DNA from: Cloeon dipterum | Taxonomy: Eukaryota; Arthropoda; Insecta; Ephemeroptera; Baetidae | NCBI RefSeq assembly: GCF_949628265.1 | Contig: NC_088789.1 | Coordinates: forward strand, 22,251,883 to 22,315,882 | Direction: 5' to 3' | Length of the DNA: 64,000 nt | In this document: positions 1 through 13,833 of the stretch, piece by piece | Layout: the number at the start of each line of letters is the position of its first letter | How positions within the stretch are numbered: position 1 is the stretch's first letter | Translations under genes and position numbers: made by a program | The notes under the pieces: model-generated | The model's database searches: none | Told to the model about the DNA's origin: nothing | Seen by the model: only the letters and a program-made list of their open reading frames with translations

Positions 1-3000
1 ATTTCGCTCGTTTATTTGCGTCCGAGCGTCAGACAGATCGGCCGAGAGGAAGGTGCATGCCATGCACGCGGCTCGTACGCTCGCTCGGAAAAATATGTTT
101 CAAAGCACGCAGCAGACGCAAAAACAATAAAACGCGGCCCCTGCTGCGACGACCCAGCCTCATTTGGCGGCAAATGTGTGCGACCAACCAACGTCCCCGC
201 AGACGCCCCGAATTCTCCACTAAAGTTGATGCAAACCGACCGTTTTCTCTTCCCATATTAAGTTTGATCAAATTGGAGCATTTAAATTTAACCCATATTT
301 TTTATCAACAAAACATTTTATATTGTTTTTATTGTTTTTTCTTTAAAGTAATTACTTTTTACTCCATTTGGACGATACGGATCTAAATTTAAAAATACAA
401 TGATTTTTTTAATTGAATAAATAAACATCTATACAATTTTAAAAAAGACGGAGTCATTTAAAAAATAATTTCAAGAATATAAATTATGAATTTTTGGATA
501 GTCTATTCATCATAAACCAATTTGTCGTTAAAGCTATGAAATTTTCTAGCAGAATTTACATTTTTTTCATTTAAATTCAAAATTACATTTTTGTTTCAAA
601 CTTGTATGAATGGGTATCATAATTTACCCTGTAGCCTGATTCATAATAAACTGATTCCGCAAAACGAGAAATTAAGCCTTGAGCATGAGCAAAGTGCTGT
701 TCATAAAAGAGCAATAAGCAGTCGATTTATTTTCCTGGCAAATAATGAAGAAATCTCGGCGAGGCAGACTCATTTTTCCTCGGATTCCCAGCATTGGCTG
801 CGCGCGCGCCAGTTGCACCGGAGGTGCTCCTCTTTATTTATGTGCCCGTGTTGGCGCAGGGTAATTTACTGCGTGCAGGCCGTAAATAAAACCATCACGC
901 GCGTTGTCACCGCGAAAGCGAGAATTTATTCAGATTAAGGCACTAAATTCGGCCTGTTATGACTGCCGAGCACACTTTATTTATCTCCACGCACTCTTTT
1001 CTTGTCTTTTCCTCGCTGCACACCATTTTTTTCGGTTAATCGCGCGCACCTTCGCGAAATGTTTGCTTCAAATGTGCAGTTTAAAAGATTGTATGTACTT
1101 TTAAGAAGGAAGGAATGAGATTAAGACCGTAAATCTTTCTCGCATAAGGAAACGATTTCTCACGATATGCTATACTCTTATGTTGGCGGTGAATTTATTT
1201 AATTTGTGTAGCCTGGCGCCATGGGAACCAAATTTTATGGTTGGTAAATTTTATTTTGATCATTTTCGAACGGTTGAAAAAGTTTTTCAAAGTTTATTTG
1301 CTGATTTCCAGCTTCCTCAGCTTATAGCGAGTTATTTTTCAACTCCAATTCTACTAATATATCCTGCTCAACTTATTTCGGCTGCTGGAAATTTTTGGGG
1401 AAAAAATAATAAACAGCTTAAACACTGAGAAAGCTGCCCCTAATTTCAACAAATTCGTAGGGGGACATCCCTGAAAATCAAATATTCTCAAAAATGTCGT
1501 GAAAATCGACCTTAACCTTTGACTTGCGGCTTTTTACTTACTGTTTAACTTGTTCAGAATCAAAATAGGTTCGATGTTGAACGTTTCAAGGTGGAATCTC
1601 AACTAGATCTGTAGTTTGGCGGTTTTTAAGTGGCAAAAAAGTAGGGAACGCCCCCTTTTCCGAACTTAAAACTCGGAATTTCCCCATCTCTATGCAAGCA
1701 ATTTTAGTAAAGTTAAAGTAAACCTGATATTTCAGGAGATAATAATTAAAATTGTATTCTACTCTTTCTTGAAATTTAATAAACACTAAGAATTATTCCA
1801 AACATTTTTTAACAGCTGATTTTTAAAACTGATTTGCGGTTGCGGCATCAATCACTGTTCAAAAATCGGCTCGTCTGTTCATTAAGGACGGAGAATCTGG
1901 TCAATGGATGATTTCATCCTGGCGGATCAATTTGCTGCGCGGCGCGCGTGATCTCGCCGACCCGCAATTTCGGCAGGTTGATTAGCCGCGGCCGCGGCAT
2001 CACATACACACGGCCGCGTGTAATGTGCATTTACATACTCGGCGTCGGTGCAACAATGGCCGCGTGTCTTAATTAGGCGCGGACAGGTGCTCCCTCATCA
2101 ACTGCAGCCTCATTACTTTGGGCAGCGCGGCACGAAAACATTATTTCGCGTCCGCGGCGGCGGCGGCGGCGGCGAGTGTATATTAATCAAGGCAGCATAT
2201 GCGCCGCCGCGCAATCAAAACAATCTGCCGGGCTAATTTATTCTCTCGCGAGGCGCTAATATTCAAATGCCGCAATATGTGTGCGTGTAATTATTATTAT
2301 TATCGGCGCAGTGCTCATCCATCACTCGGGCCGCGCGGATCGAGACTTTGGCCCAGATCAAGACACATTCCTGCTGCGCCCGACCAGATTAGCCGACCAT
2401 TTGTCACGCCTGACTAATGGCGTGAACCTTCGATCCGGCACTGCACGCAAAAAATGTTTAACAAACAAATTGCACTTTCCAATTGAACGTGCGCGGCTGA
2501 CTGAAAATGAAAGGAGGGCAAACATGTGATTTGAAAAAAGTTCAAATTGCCAAAAATTTAACTTTTATTTTCCGGATGACTGATATTATTTGTTCCTGCT
2601 GTCATGAAAGTGTCTCTTACCAAGGGAGATAAAAAATTAATGCAAAATATTAAAATAAAAATTTTGAGATATTTCCAAACTCTTGAAAAACAGCAATTTT
2701 TGTAAGCATTGGACTTGTTTCCACTTCCTGAAGTTCATTAAAAAAATCAGCTCACATATTAACTCAATGCCACAGTCTTATGTTCAGCGATACGCTTGTC
2801 GCAATTAGCCTAATTTAATTTGTAAAAGATTGTCCATTAGATGAGCTTGTAAAATTGTTTAACAATAATATTCAGGATGGTTTCATAAGTAATTAATAAT
2901 TTTAAATTTATATCAAAGATTTTTTTAATAGTGAGCTGCAACTGAATTTGTGTCTTAGCAGCAGGGTAAAAATTAATTAAGAAAAACTTTCCCAGATATT

Positions 3001-6000
3001 GTCTTTACAACAAAAATATATTGGTCACACTTGATTGAGAAACCCATAAAAAAATAACAATCTGAAAATTTTAATTTTCGTTCAAAACTTGTAAATAGTG
3101 CACCGGTATTTTAGACTTAAAGTTTTGATGAGGCTTTTGCAAGCATTTTTGTATGGTTTTTGACACTTTTCGCAGTTAGAGATGGTTTTGAGCTCCAAAA
3201 TGATACGTTTCAAGATGATAAGTGCTTAATAAAATCTCAAAATGGCGTGATCTGTGCTCGTTTGACGTCTTTAAGTAAATTAGATGCACGCACAGAACTG
3301 TGGGTCATCTCAAATTCCCAATCCTTGTGATAAAAATAACTCAGCATGGTCTCAAAACCACAAACGCGAATGCAGGCATTGAACTCTCTGAATTATACAA
3401 ACGATGAGAGACGGATTAAAACGGCGGTCCAGATTTATGATTGCCCTCTTCAGATTTTATTTTTTCTTAAATTTAAAACTTTCATATCATGCCTAAAAAC
3501 AATCACTTAAGTAATTACTATCACACCTGACAGCTAAATGTGACTTTCTTAATTCACACTCAGCCTCTAAATAGAGCAATTCCATGTCATCGTGCAATCC
3601 GGGCAATTTGGTATTGCTGTGGCGCAGAGCGTGTGGTTAATGATGCGAAAAAGTGATCGTCGAAAGTCTGAGCGCGGCAAAAAGCGGCGGCCGGGCGCAC
3701 AGAAAGTATTACATCAGCAGATTAGAGCGGATTACCCAGAAGCATGCAAAAGCAGGCAATCATAATGCTCGGTGATGAAGTGCAGCAGCACATAATATTT
3801 CACCAGATTTCGCAACGCGAATTCGCATGCAAACAAGCATTAAACTCGTTCCTCAAACGTTAAAATATAATAAATCGGATTCAGGTTTTTATTGGGCCGT
3901 CTCTCTTGTCAGCGTATAAATATTTAGCAGGGCTTTTAATTTTATAGATTTTTCATTGCTCTTTGTGTGCCGGGCAGAGCGCGCGATCAATTTGCATTTT
4001 ATCTGCGCGTCGGGCGCCTTTTATTCGAGCTGCTCAATAAACTTAATTAAAAGGCCCCTCTGCTCGGCTTATCGCTGGCCTCGTTAATAGCTCGCCGTTT
4101 GATGCGCAAACCTGCACGTTCAATTCCGCGTGTTTGCCGAGGAATTAAATAAAAATGCAAATCACGCACCAAGATACGCACTCACTTTTATAGGCACATT
4201 ATGCGTCTTCAAATCTCGCGATTTGCCGCGTGCGTGGCCTTCGTACCCCAAAACCGTCGTTGTCGATAAAAATATGAATATATCTGAATAAATATGCAGT
4301 CTGGGGAGACAGTCAAAATGTTTTTTGTAGAGATATAAATTTAAGAACGGATTTTCAGTAAAAAAAATGGTAGATTTTATAGCATATCTTTGCTGCTAGC
4401 ATAATTCTACCTAGATCCATGACTTCATTATGCAACACATTTTGTTAAATAATCAATCATAACAAACTTTCAGTACTTTTAAATGAAGTTTTCGATTTTG
4501 ATAAAAAAAAATTCATGTATTTCACTGGAGAATAAACGCTCAAACATATTTTTGTATGGTAGAGAGACAGATAAATATGCCGAAAATGACATTTTTAATC
4601 CAAATAATAATCTGCACTTAAAATTAGTGAGTTTTTCACCGTAATAGAGTTAAGAATCTTTTCCCAATTGAGTTTAACCTCAGTATTTCTCTCCTCAAAT
4701 TTTAAAAAGAAAACTTAAAAGCTCTTTTCATGCACACACTTGATATTCTCTTTTAAGCTTTTTCTTCAATAAAAGAATGAAAAAATTTAGTCTAATGGTA
4801 AAATACATTATTTGCTGGATTTCTTTAGGACTTATAAACTGTTTTGTCGATTTGACTCTCTTATACAAATTTAAATATGGTTCCAACGGCTTGACATTGC
4901 AATATCCGTGCTTATCTGATGGACCAGTGACGATTGAAGGTTCAGCAAAAAAACATTCGATCGTTTAAAATTCCGAGCTTTAGTAGATTGTCTCTTTTCG
5001 AAGGGGAAAGAGCAAATTTGCTGCAATAATTAGGCGTGTATTCACCACTCTAAATTTTTCGTGGGCTGGCAGGCTCGTTATCACACTGCCTCTCACCTTA
5101 AAAGCGACGAGCAAGTGGGTCTTTTAATTTGAAAAATAAATTTCTCGCCACTGCGCACGTCGTTATCGAAGCCGCGAAAAAAGGTGCGAGTCCATAAACG
5201 CGGCTCCACTTAATTCGACTTGCGACGCATTTGAAAGGCGCGCGTATTTAAATCAATGGCTAATTGATGGCCAGCGCGATCACACCCTTCTTCAGATGAT
5301 TCAGCCGCCGAAAGAACAGTTATCCTCGATATCTGCGCGCTGTTTGTTTGCGCCAGCAATTATCATTAACGCGTTATTATTTGATTTCTTTTGGCATAAT
5401 ATCCAATTAGCACATTTCATTGCTCCGCGCCTCGTGCGTGCAGATCCACGCATATTTTTGCCTTAGGACGTGGACGCTGAATGATCATGTTGATCTTGCT
5501 TTTTATTTCCTCGCCGTAGGCCTTGAACCTATTAAACGCCATTGTGGTATACTGATTTATTCAGCTTGAGAAAAATTCGTAATATAAAATTGGCTTATTT
5601 TACTAAAAATTACAATGTCAAAAAAGTATAATATGAGTATATTTCTTTAATCAGGACAGTATTATAAGCCAAGCGGTCGTCTCAAAATATATTTACTTTT
5701 CCATTTAAATACAAAAATAATTTAAGATTCCCAACGCTAAAAATAAAACAATTTTTGAAACTATGAGAAAAACAATATTAAATTTTAAATAAACTTAATT
5801 TTCTTTTTTATTTTAATTAATAAATAAATTCTATAAGGTATAAAAATACTATAAAATTTCCGTGCTAACATGTAAAGTTTATTATTTAAAAATTTAGTAC
5901 TTAATTAAAAAACACATTGTGGCAAATATTTCACCAACTTACAATTAGAGAAACCATTGAAAAATATAAAAATTTAAAATCACAGTGAGAGAGACTAGAT

Positions 6001-7600
6001 GCGTGGGAACGGATAGCACTGAATAGAATTCCCGAAACTTCATCACGCGTTGAATGAGACCCGCGCCTCCTCTTTCAGCCGCAATTTCGTCCTCCATTCA
6101 GATTTGACGGTTTAAGGTGCAATTACTTGTCTTCCTTCGCCTAGAGACGAACTTCACTCCGGTGTGAAGGTGAATGCGTAAATGTATATAAATTTCAGCT
6201 CCTTAGCGCCGCTTCTCAAAAGGCGCTTAATTGGATTAAATTTTATGGTGACGCTCGGTATGCTAGAATATTATTTCTAAACAGTTTATATTCCTCAGCG
6301 CCGCACAAAAGATGGCTTTTTGCTATTCATCAGTGTCCGGTTAGCGTTGAGCTCGGAAATCTAACAGTTTTAACAGACTTTCGTGAGGAAGAATAACAGT
6401 CACCGCCGGATTTTGTCAACAAGTTTTTGCTGCTGCTAATTAATTCTCGACTTTTTCACAAAAGGATAAGTCGCTTCGTTTTCCTTGTTTGTTTGTCAAA
6501 CTAAATAAATAAATCATTTTTTTAAAATACACTGCTAGAGTAGAATAGATAGATTTCTGCTTTGAAAATTATTTTAAAAAAATGTAAATTGAATAATAAT
6601 TTTAATTTTGGCCATTTTCAGCAAAGCTAGCTAAAAAAATTTATTTATTTGTATCTTAAAAACTGGTATTTACAGTCCGTATTCTATTAATTTCCTTGCG
6701 GGAAAATGGATTTTTAGTTCAGTTTGAACGCCTAAAACAATCAATTTCAGATTTATAAAGAAAAACCAAGTGGAAATGAAGGTAGCCAGAGGGACTTGCT
6801 TGACCTGATTCGCAGCGTGGCTGGAGTGCAGCGGCGACGAGGCCTCGACGGCCGATTATTGGCGGAGAAAGTGAGGAAAGCAGCGGTGCATGCAGTTGGC
6901 GCTTTCATTGGGCCGCGGCCGAAGTGCAGGCCCCGGCGTCATTGGTGCGCGCCGCCGCGGAACCACCGCTCTGCAAATTGCACGCCGACTTAATTCCCTG
7001 ACGACCTTCACACACCTCACACCTTTGTTTCCTTTTTGCCGCGATAATTAATGCGGGTATATAATTTTATATTTTTCTATTCAACTTCAACGAAATGCCT
7101 TAAACTACTGTTGCAAATAATTTACATCTTATACAATAATTCTTGCAGCAGACATAAATTTATAAATATAACTTAATAAAGTTGTAAAATATTTTATTTA
7201 TTAATTTATGACAGTAAATTTGTAATTTAATGAAATTTTACTTTAATAAAAAAATTTAAAACAATAAAATTTTAAAATACTTTATCGATATTTAAACACA
7301 CTGTAAAATTTTAATAAGTAAATATGAAAATTAAATTTTAAACAAGAAAATACCATTTGTAAATATTAAATATGCATATTAATAAAATTCGCAGCTCTGC
7401 TTACTTTCGACCTGATAGGCGATGTGCCAACCTGCCATCAATTGAGATCGGATTAAAAATTGCATGTTCCACGCAGCGTGCCAATAATTGGAAAGGTCGG
7501 GTGTTGGACGAAAGGGTTAGCGAATTGAGGTTCCACGAGGCCATTCATCTCGTTCTCTCGGCGCGCGGAGACAAAAAAGCGCAGCGCCGGCGTGAATTGA
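1..7600. other. Gene-poor noncoding DNA, left part
   Basis: I see no supportable gene here. Open frames are short, mostly lack an ATG, and match no family I recognise. The sequence alternates between very AT-rich stretches (for example 5570-5990 and 7050-7370) and GC-richer islands at about 1.9-2.45, 3.6-4.25, 5.05-5.5 and 6.8-7.0 kb. A short (CGG)n run lies at about 2152-2174. The islands could be enhancers or exons of an unidentified transcript; that is inference. Confidence 0.5.
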
Positions 7601-9184
7601 ATTAAGCTTTGTTAATTGCACGGGCACTTAACCTAACGAGAGCACCCGAGAGGAATGCAGTCGGACAAAAAGCAGCAGCAGCAGCAGCCGAAGAAATAAA
7701 TCGGTGTTTTTTCATTCGAGAGGTGTAATTGGACGGAATTATAGGTTCGCGGCGCGTAATGAGCCTTTTTTGATATCATTAGCCGCGCAGCCGAGCTCTT
7801 GGTTTTGGTGTCAAAAACACCAGCACAACCATTAAGCGGCTCGCTCTTGTTGAGCTTGGCCACTCGACCGGCCGCCCTTTGATTTGGCGCTTCGCTCTGT
7901 ATAATCATATCACCGAACCTCTAATCGCCCTTTTCCTTCCATACTTTTTACTCGAAATTGCACGCAAAACGCCGCCAGTTGCTTTCTTTCTCCCATCAGA
8001 ACCTCTATATTGATCAATCGATTGCGAGATGAGATTTGTAGCAAGAGAAAAACGTAAATTGATTTCTAAATTACCTAGTGGTCAGTTTACACAATTTACA
8101 AATTTAATATTGTTTATTATTTTAAAATGCCCTTTGTTTTGAACTTCTTTAAATAAAAGAACAACAATAGTTATCACAATTAATTATTTTTTCGAATAAT
8201 GATGCCAAAATTGTGCACAAAGTAACAGTTAAATTTAAGATTTTGACAAATTTCTCGGAAAGGTGAACGGTTTGTCAGTGATTTTTAGCATGATTTCGAT
8301 TTCTTTCGTTTCGAACTATCCAAGGGTGGGCGAATTATGAGGATAACTTCTCTCTTCATGAATATAAATCATGATTTTCGATAAGGAAACAGTGCTGGCC
8401 GCTTGGTTAACATGCAAACCTTAAAGACGATTTTCTTGGAAATTTAAACGGCAACCTGGAAAAAATTGAGCTCTTCCCAATTTAAGGCAGAGAATAAAAT
8501 AGAATTAAAATCCATTGAAATAATCACCAAATAAATACAAGAACAGCTACACAAAAAGTCAGAATTGCAAAAACAAGGCTAAAAATCTCAACCCTTGCCG
8601 GTCCATTCGCCGCTTTGCTTCCGACCTGCCACATGTATATTATGCTGATCAAACTGGACCCCTGTGGCTCTTCTTTTTTTTTTGTCTTCCTGCATGCAAG
8701 CGTCGGGCCCTATTATTTGATCTTTCAAATAGACTCGGCGCGGCAGCACGTCGAAAAGGAGCTTATTAAAGGAATAACTGTACGCTGCATACTGCCGCGT
8801 TTTGCTGCCTTTTTTGTTTCACTTTTCTCTTTCTTTCGCGCCGGCAATGAGTTGAGATATTTGACAGCTCAAATTAGAGGCCGAAGATATTTTAATTCAC
8901 TAACAGGTTTGCTCGAGAGAGGAAAATGGCAACAAAAATATCGGATGATTTCTGAAATCCTAACAGGAAGCAAACGTTTAAATAAATATAGAAGATTATG
9001 CGAGGTAAAATGTCCAAATGAAACGGTGTGTCAAAAACGGCTTTGAATTTTAATTGCCGATTTCGTAGCCGATCAGCCTCACCGTGTCCACTGGCCAGTC
9101 AAATCCCGTTCCCCAAATAAATACAGCGCTGTGATTCAGCAGAACCAGCTTTTCGCATTTGTAGATATATAAATAACAATAATT

Positions 9185-9203
9185 CCGGCCGGCCGGCCGG
9201 CCG
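9185..9203. repeat. (CCGG)n tandem array
   Basis: Four and three-quarter tandem copies of CCGG lie between AATT and AAATT flanks, making a near-palindrome that overlaps several CCGGCC/GGCCGG palindromes. A second, shorter array lies at 9449-9463. Confidence 0.8.
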
Positions 9204-9448
9204 AAATTCTAGACTCGTCTTCTGAATAGATAGAGCGATAAAATGGTGCCCCGCGCGAACGCTGGTTAATAGGCAAAAAGTGTCCATCAATGCGATCGCT
9301 AATATATTCGGCGGCGAATTAAGAAATGGGCCCCGCGGGACCCTCTTTAGCGCGAGATGAATTATAAACAAAGACAGACACAAATTCTCTCTCGTCTTCG
9401 ACGATATCGGACAAGCGTGTACACATAATTTTTTCCTCTCTGCGCGCT

Positions 9449-9463
9449 GGCCGGCCGGCCGGG
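9449..9463. repeat. (GGCC)n tandem array, second copy
   Basis: Three and three-quarter copies of GGCC lie about 250 bases to the right of the first array, again at the border of AT-rich DNA. Confidence 0.7.
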
Positions 9464-11535
9464 AATATTTAATTTGAATTTATGTATGCCGCGCGGCCGG
9501 CGTGGTGATAAATGCGCTGGCGCTGTTTTTATGCTGATGTGTGTGTAATTAATGCGATAAAACACTGGCCGGGCCATTATTAATTTCTAATGCCAGCCGC
9601 GGCGCTGATTTATGGCCGGCTATTGACTGCTGCTGCTGCTGCCGTCGACCACTTCGATCTCTTGCTTGCTTTTGCTTTGCACATAATGGCTGCAGCCTTA
9701 ATTATATTCGCGGCAGCGCGGGCCAAATCATTAAAAAGTCACCGTGCGCGTTATATTATTAAACGCCGCTCATTATCACACCATTTCAGCAGCTTTCTTC
9801 TCTCTGTCTATATATCCATGCTCTGCTACGCTTATTATTGGAAAGCGCCGGATATTATGTTGTATATTTGTGCCTTCGAACCATGCAAATTATACATTTC
9901 GGACTATAATGATAGCCCTCTTTTGCGCCATTGCCGCAACGTGTTCATCAAAAGCCTGCGTCTTAAGAAATCGAAACTGTGCGGTGCGGCTAAACACTAA
10001 AGGTGACCCCCTAAGAAGGGGGTGGCGTAGGCAACCCGCTCGACGTGCAGGGCAAACGGATTGCAGCCCTCTCAAATTTCCAAATAAATAAAATCAGTGT
10101 TTTATAGGAAAAAACTAAACCATTTTACGGAATTGACTATAAAATCGGTGATAATTTAGAGAAATCATACGCAGGAAATGAAAAAGAAAACACAAAAAAT
10201 CTATATTATCTGCGAGGATGGCCAGCAATGAGAAAATTTGGAGGTGGAAGTTCCTCGCATTATTGGAAATCAGTTGTTTCAGCATCATCTGCACGGCAAA
10301 TATTCAAGACCTTATTAATATGATGCAGGTAATTTAAAGAAAAATTACATCACTCGCTTAGCAATACAAAAAATAGGAGCATGAACTGACGAAAACTTGC
10401 CACTCGCTCTCACTATTTAAAATATTTCTAAAGTTTCGTACTCTCTTGAAAGATATTTAATATCAGAAATGCAAAAGTCCTAAGAAATATAGCATGAGGT
10501 ATTGTGGATACCTTAACTACGGCCTTTTCTTTCGCAATATTATGATTTATTTCTCATACTAGAAAAATCTAGATTTTTTCCTCTTAAACTTTGCGAGTTT
10601 CTTATACAACCAAAAAATAAAAATTAATTGATTTGGAATTTTCAATGATCTTATAGCTAGATTAATTAAAAATAATTTTTATTGTGTAATTTCCACACCA
10701 TCAACATCAAACTAATTGTAAATTTAATTATGTTTATTTTAGCAAAACATATACATTTATTTTTCAGGCAAATTATTGTTGATTTAACACCTTTTCAAAT
10801 TAGAATTCGCGATCGGAGTTCCTTCTTGCGCTGGAATTGCAGACCACTTTTTAGTCTTTTATTTGAAAAAAAAATCGAAATTTTTGGGCAAGCGTGTCTA
10901 CTAAGTATGTGATTTTCAGCCAAAAAGAGCTATTTTCCTATTTATTTAAAACAAAGTAAGCGTGTCGAAAATTTTTGGGTGAATTTAAGAATCTTAAAAG
11001 AGCAGGTTAGTCATGAATATTTTTAAATTGGACAAGCCTAAGTAATTTTCATCTCTGAAAATAATTATCAGATTTTATGAGAACCTATTTTAAATGTTAC
11101 CTTATTAGTTATTAATTCCTACTAAGCACAAAAGTACAAATCATCAAACCGCAAGTTGGATTAATTAAGATAATTATTTATAATGATACAAAGAGCTTTC
11201 GTTTTATATAAATTAAATGAGTTAAATGTCTATAAAATAAAAACTTTTCTTTTCGTCACAAGAAATTTTTCGTCAAAGAAATTTTAATTAAATCAAAATA
11301 GTTTTATTATATAAAAAAATAAAAAATGCTTTAGTTTAATACGAACATAAAATGCCTAAGTTGATAAATCAAGCCTACTATATATTTATTTAATTGATTG
11401 ATTTACGTCTGGGGTAAAAAGACAGATGATGTAATGCGAGCAGAAGCGTTGGTTTGCAGGTCAGCAGGCTGCGGCTGGCGTCGGTCGTCTCTCTCCTCGC
11501 GCGGCGCACTTGCGAATTGGGCCACGTGGACTTAC

Positions 11536-11720
11536 CTTAAATGGCCAAGGACGTGGCAAGGCTCGCGCGCCGTCAGCTGTTGGCCAAAGTCGGTGGGTCG
11601 GCGGGTGCGTGGGCAGAAAACACTCGCGCCGGCTGCTGGCTGGCTCCCGGTGTTAAAGCCGCCGGCCAGATGAGCATTTTCCAGCAGAAAAGCAGGAAAA
11701 CTCACGATTCGGCGAACTCA
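11536..11720 (-). ncRNA. Possible noncoding first exon, minus strand
   Basis: On the minus strand a GC-rich block ends at 11536 in a perfect splice-donor consensus, AAG|GTAAGT. No good open frame runs into it, so if it is an exon it would be an untranslated first exon of a transcript running leftwards, possibly out of the window. The 5' limit given is arbitrary. The evidence is one splice site plus base composition, so this is only a suggestion. Confidence 0.15.
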
Positions 11721-13833
11721 GCGCCGGCTAATCCTAATCCCGTGTCGCAGCTTTTCACGGAAAGAAATTACATTACAAATGCGCGGCTGCAAAGAGAGGA
11801 AACAAATTTATCATCGCGTTAATCTATTTTTTCGTCTGTCCGCGGCAGGCAAGGCACGTCCTTCATCGTGAAACGGCTGTTTTGCATATTTATGCGCGCC
11901 GAGCCACGATTAAATCACAATTTTTCTCCGCCGTATTTTTACTTTCGGGCTTGCTTGCACAATTGGAAATCAGCAATTGATGGATGAAGCTATTTTTTGT
12001 TGTAAAAGCTCTGGGTCCAGAGCCGAAAAAGGCGAAAATGTAGAAATCTCAGCAGGTGAATTTTCTAATTCGATGCAACTGCGTCGCGGAGGAGAGTGCA
12101 GAGAGCGTTGTGTCACTGCAGCAGATTTCTTTCCAGCACCATTGGCTCAAGGGCTCGCGTGAAAGTGAGCGTGTTGTGGACCCCGAAAAGTAGGTCCGCC
12201 AATCACGTATTGGTCGGACGCAATTACCTCTAATTGCCGACGCCATTATCGACACAAAAGCAGACATTTTGCCGCAAAAGCAGGCAGGCTCGGCGCGGGA
12301 TGAGGAATGAAGCCGTTAAGCGCGCGCGATGTTTTATAAATCAATTAGGCGCGCGCAGCACAAAAAGTGAAGCGGCTCGCTCGCCTGCGTGTGTAATTGG
12401 GCCTTTAATTTAGCGCTAATTTGCACGCAATCGTGGAATCCTGGCTTCTGCAGCAGCAGCATCAGCGGCGGCGGCCGACAATCGTACATCAGCCTAATTG
12501 GAGGCCGCGCGCGGAACACACCGATTGTGTCAGCCAGCGAATAAATCCGAGAATTAAACGCCGGGCACGCAGAGGCACATAAAAAGCGATTAGAGGCGCA
12601 CGGCCGTTTAATGAGATAAATAATATTAATAATAAAGAGGAGGCAGTGCGCGCGGCGACGCAGAATTAAAATGTTGGTGGCATTTTCAAACCTGTTGGTG
12701 GCTCTCTCGCGACTGAATAATCCTCAGCGGGGCACTCTCTCATCCACACACACACACACACACACTCACACACAGCAGCGTTTATTATCGAAATGAAAAA
12801 CCCGTTTAATTGTTGAAATGAAGCCGTGTCTTTATTTGCTATTTCAACATCATGGCACGTATTGCACACGAGTGAAAATATTTCATTTTCAAATCGAAAC
12901 GTACATACTTGAAAGGTGATGAATGCGTCTCTTCCTTCGTCCGTCCGTACTTTTCTCTGTACTGTACAACCAACAGCGGTGATATGTGAAACTAAAAGAA
13001 CAACCTATTTATGTACAAGAAGTAGAGAGTCTGTCTCGGGAGCAGGGAAATCAATGTCTCTTCGCCCGTCGCACGCACTTTTTCCGAATTGTTTCTCTCG
13101 CACCCCAATGCTAAAACACAGAGGAGGCCGATTCACTACTTTTCCATCACTGGGGTCCGGTTTCCATTCCAGCCGGGCGGGCGGGCGACTTGGCCTCTCG
13201 GCGCCCGCACTCCGCGGGCCCGGCTCCTTCTCCGGCAAATCCCCGCGGGAAATGATATGCCTATACTTTGTTTCGTCGGATTAGAACTTGTATTTACACA
13301 TTCCTGAGTGGCGAAATGAAAGGGAAAATTTGTATTTTAGCAGGACTTAAATTTGACGGGAAATACTCTTATCTACACAGATTGCAACCATTTGCGTAAA
13401 TTATTTTATTTCAAAATTTTCGTTTTTGATCAAGAAACTCAAGTAGACCAAAAAATTTGAGGTTTTTTTTACGACAAGAAATGTCCAGAGTTTCATTTCT
13501 CCGTGGAAAAGAAAGGTTGATCAGGTTCAGGAACTAACTACGGGTCACTTTGACGCGGAGGGACAGATTAGGACGAGAAAACAAGGACCTGCAACTAATT
13601 AAAAACTTTCTCGCGCGCGATAGGTCAGCGCCAAACTCGAAAACTAGCTTTTTACTCGTCTAGAATCTACTTTTTAAGGATTTTTTTTTAATTTTTTGAG
13701 ATTTTCCTAAGACTTACTCGTTAGTCGGTGAAACTGATAGGATTTGCCGGCAGGAGCGCGGGTCCGGCGGAGTGTCGGCGAAAGCGTCCGGAGGCACTGG
13801 TCAGCACTGCACAGGGGCTTTTGCGTTCGGGGG
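11721..13833. other. Noncoding DNA downstream of delilah
   Basis: No supportable coding gene. GC-rich segments occur at about 12.0-12.65 kb and 13.0-13.25 kb, with a CA microsatellite at 12745-12774. The part next to 13834 should contain the delilah 3' UTR; a candidate minus-strand AATAAA lies at 13405-13410, about 420 bases beyond the stop. Confidence 0.5.
12745..12774. repeat. (CA)n microsatellite
   Basis: A dinucleotide CA tract with one CT interruption. Confidence 0.85.

Larger units (their letters stand above)
7601..11535. other. Gene-poor noncoding DNA with CCGG arrays
   Basis: No supportable coding gene. The block holds a short CAG run near 7670-7690, tandem CCGG arrays at 9185-9203 and 9449-9463, a short CTG run near 9629-9643, and a perfect six-base-pair hairpin at about 10003-10023. 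The longest ATG-initiated frame (9590-10000, + strand) has unconvincing composition and was rejected. The part from 10.1 to 11.4 kb is AT-rich and featureless. Confidence 0.5.

Noticed and set aside
8615-9046. 143-codon plus-strand open frame
   Set aside because: No ATG at its start, a poly-Phe stretch from a T run, and no recognisable motif.
9590-10000. 136-codon ATG frame on the plus strand, partly hydrophobic
   Set aside because: It overlaps simple repeats at its start, shows no family resemblance, has another long overlapping frame, and its composition changes along its length. Probably chance.
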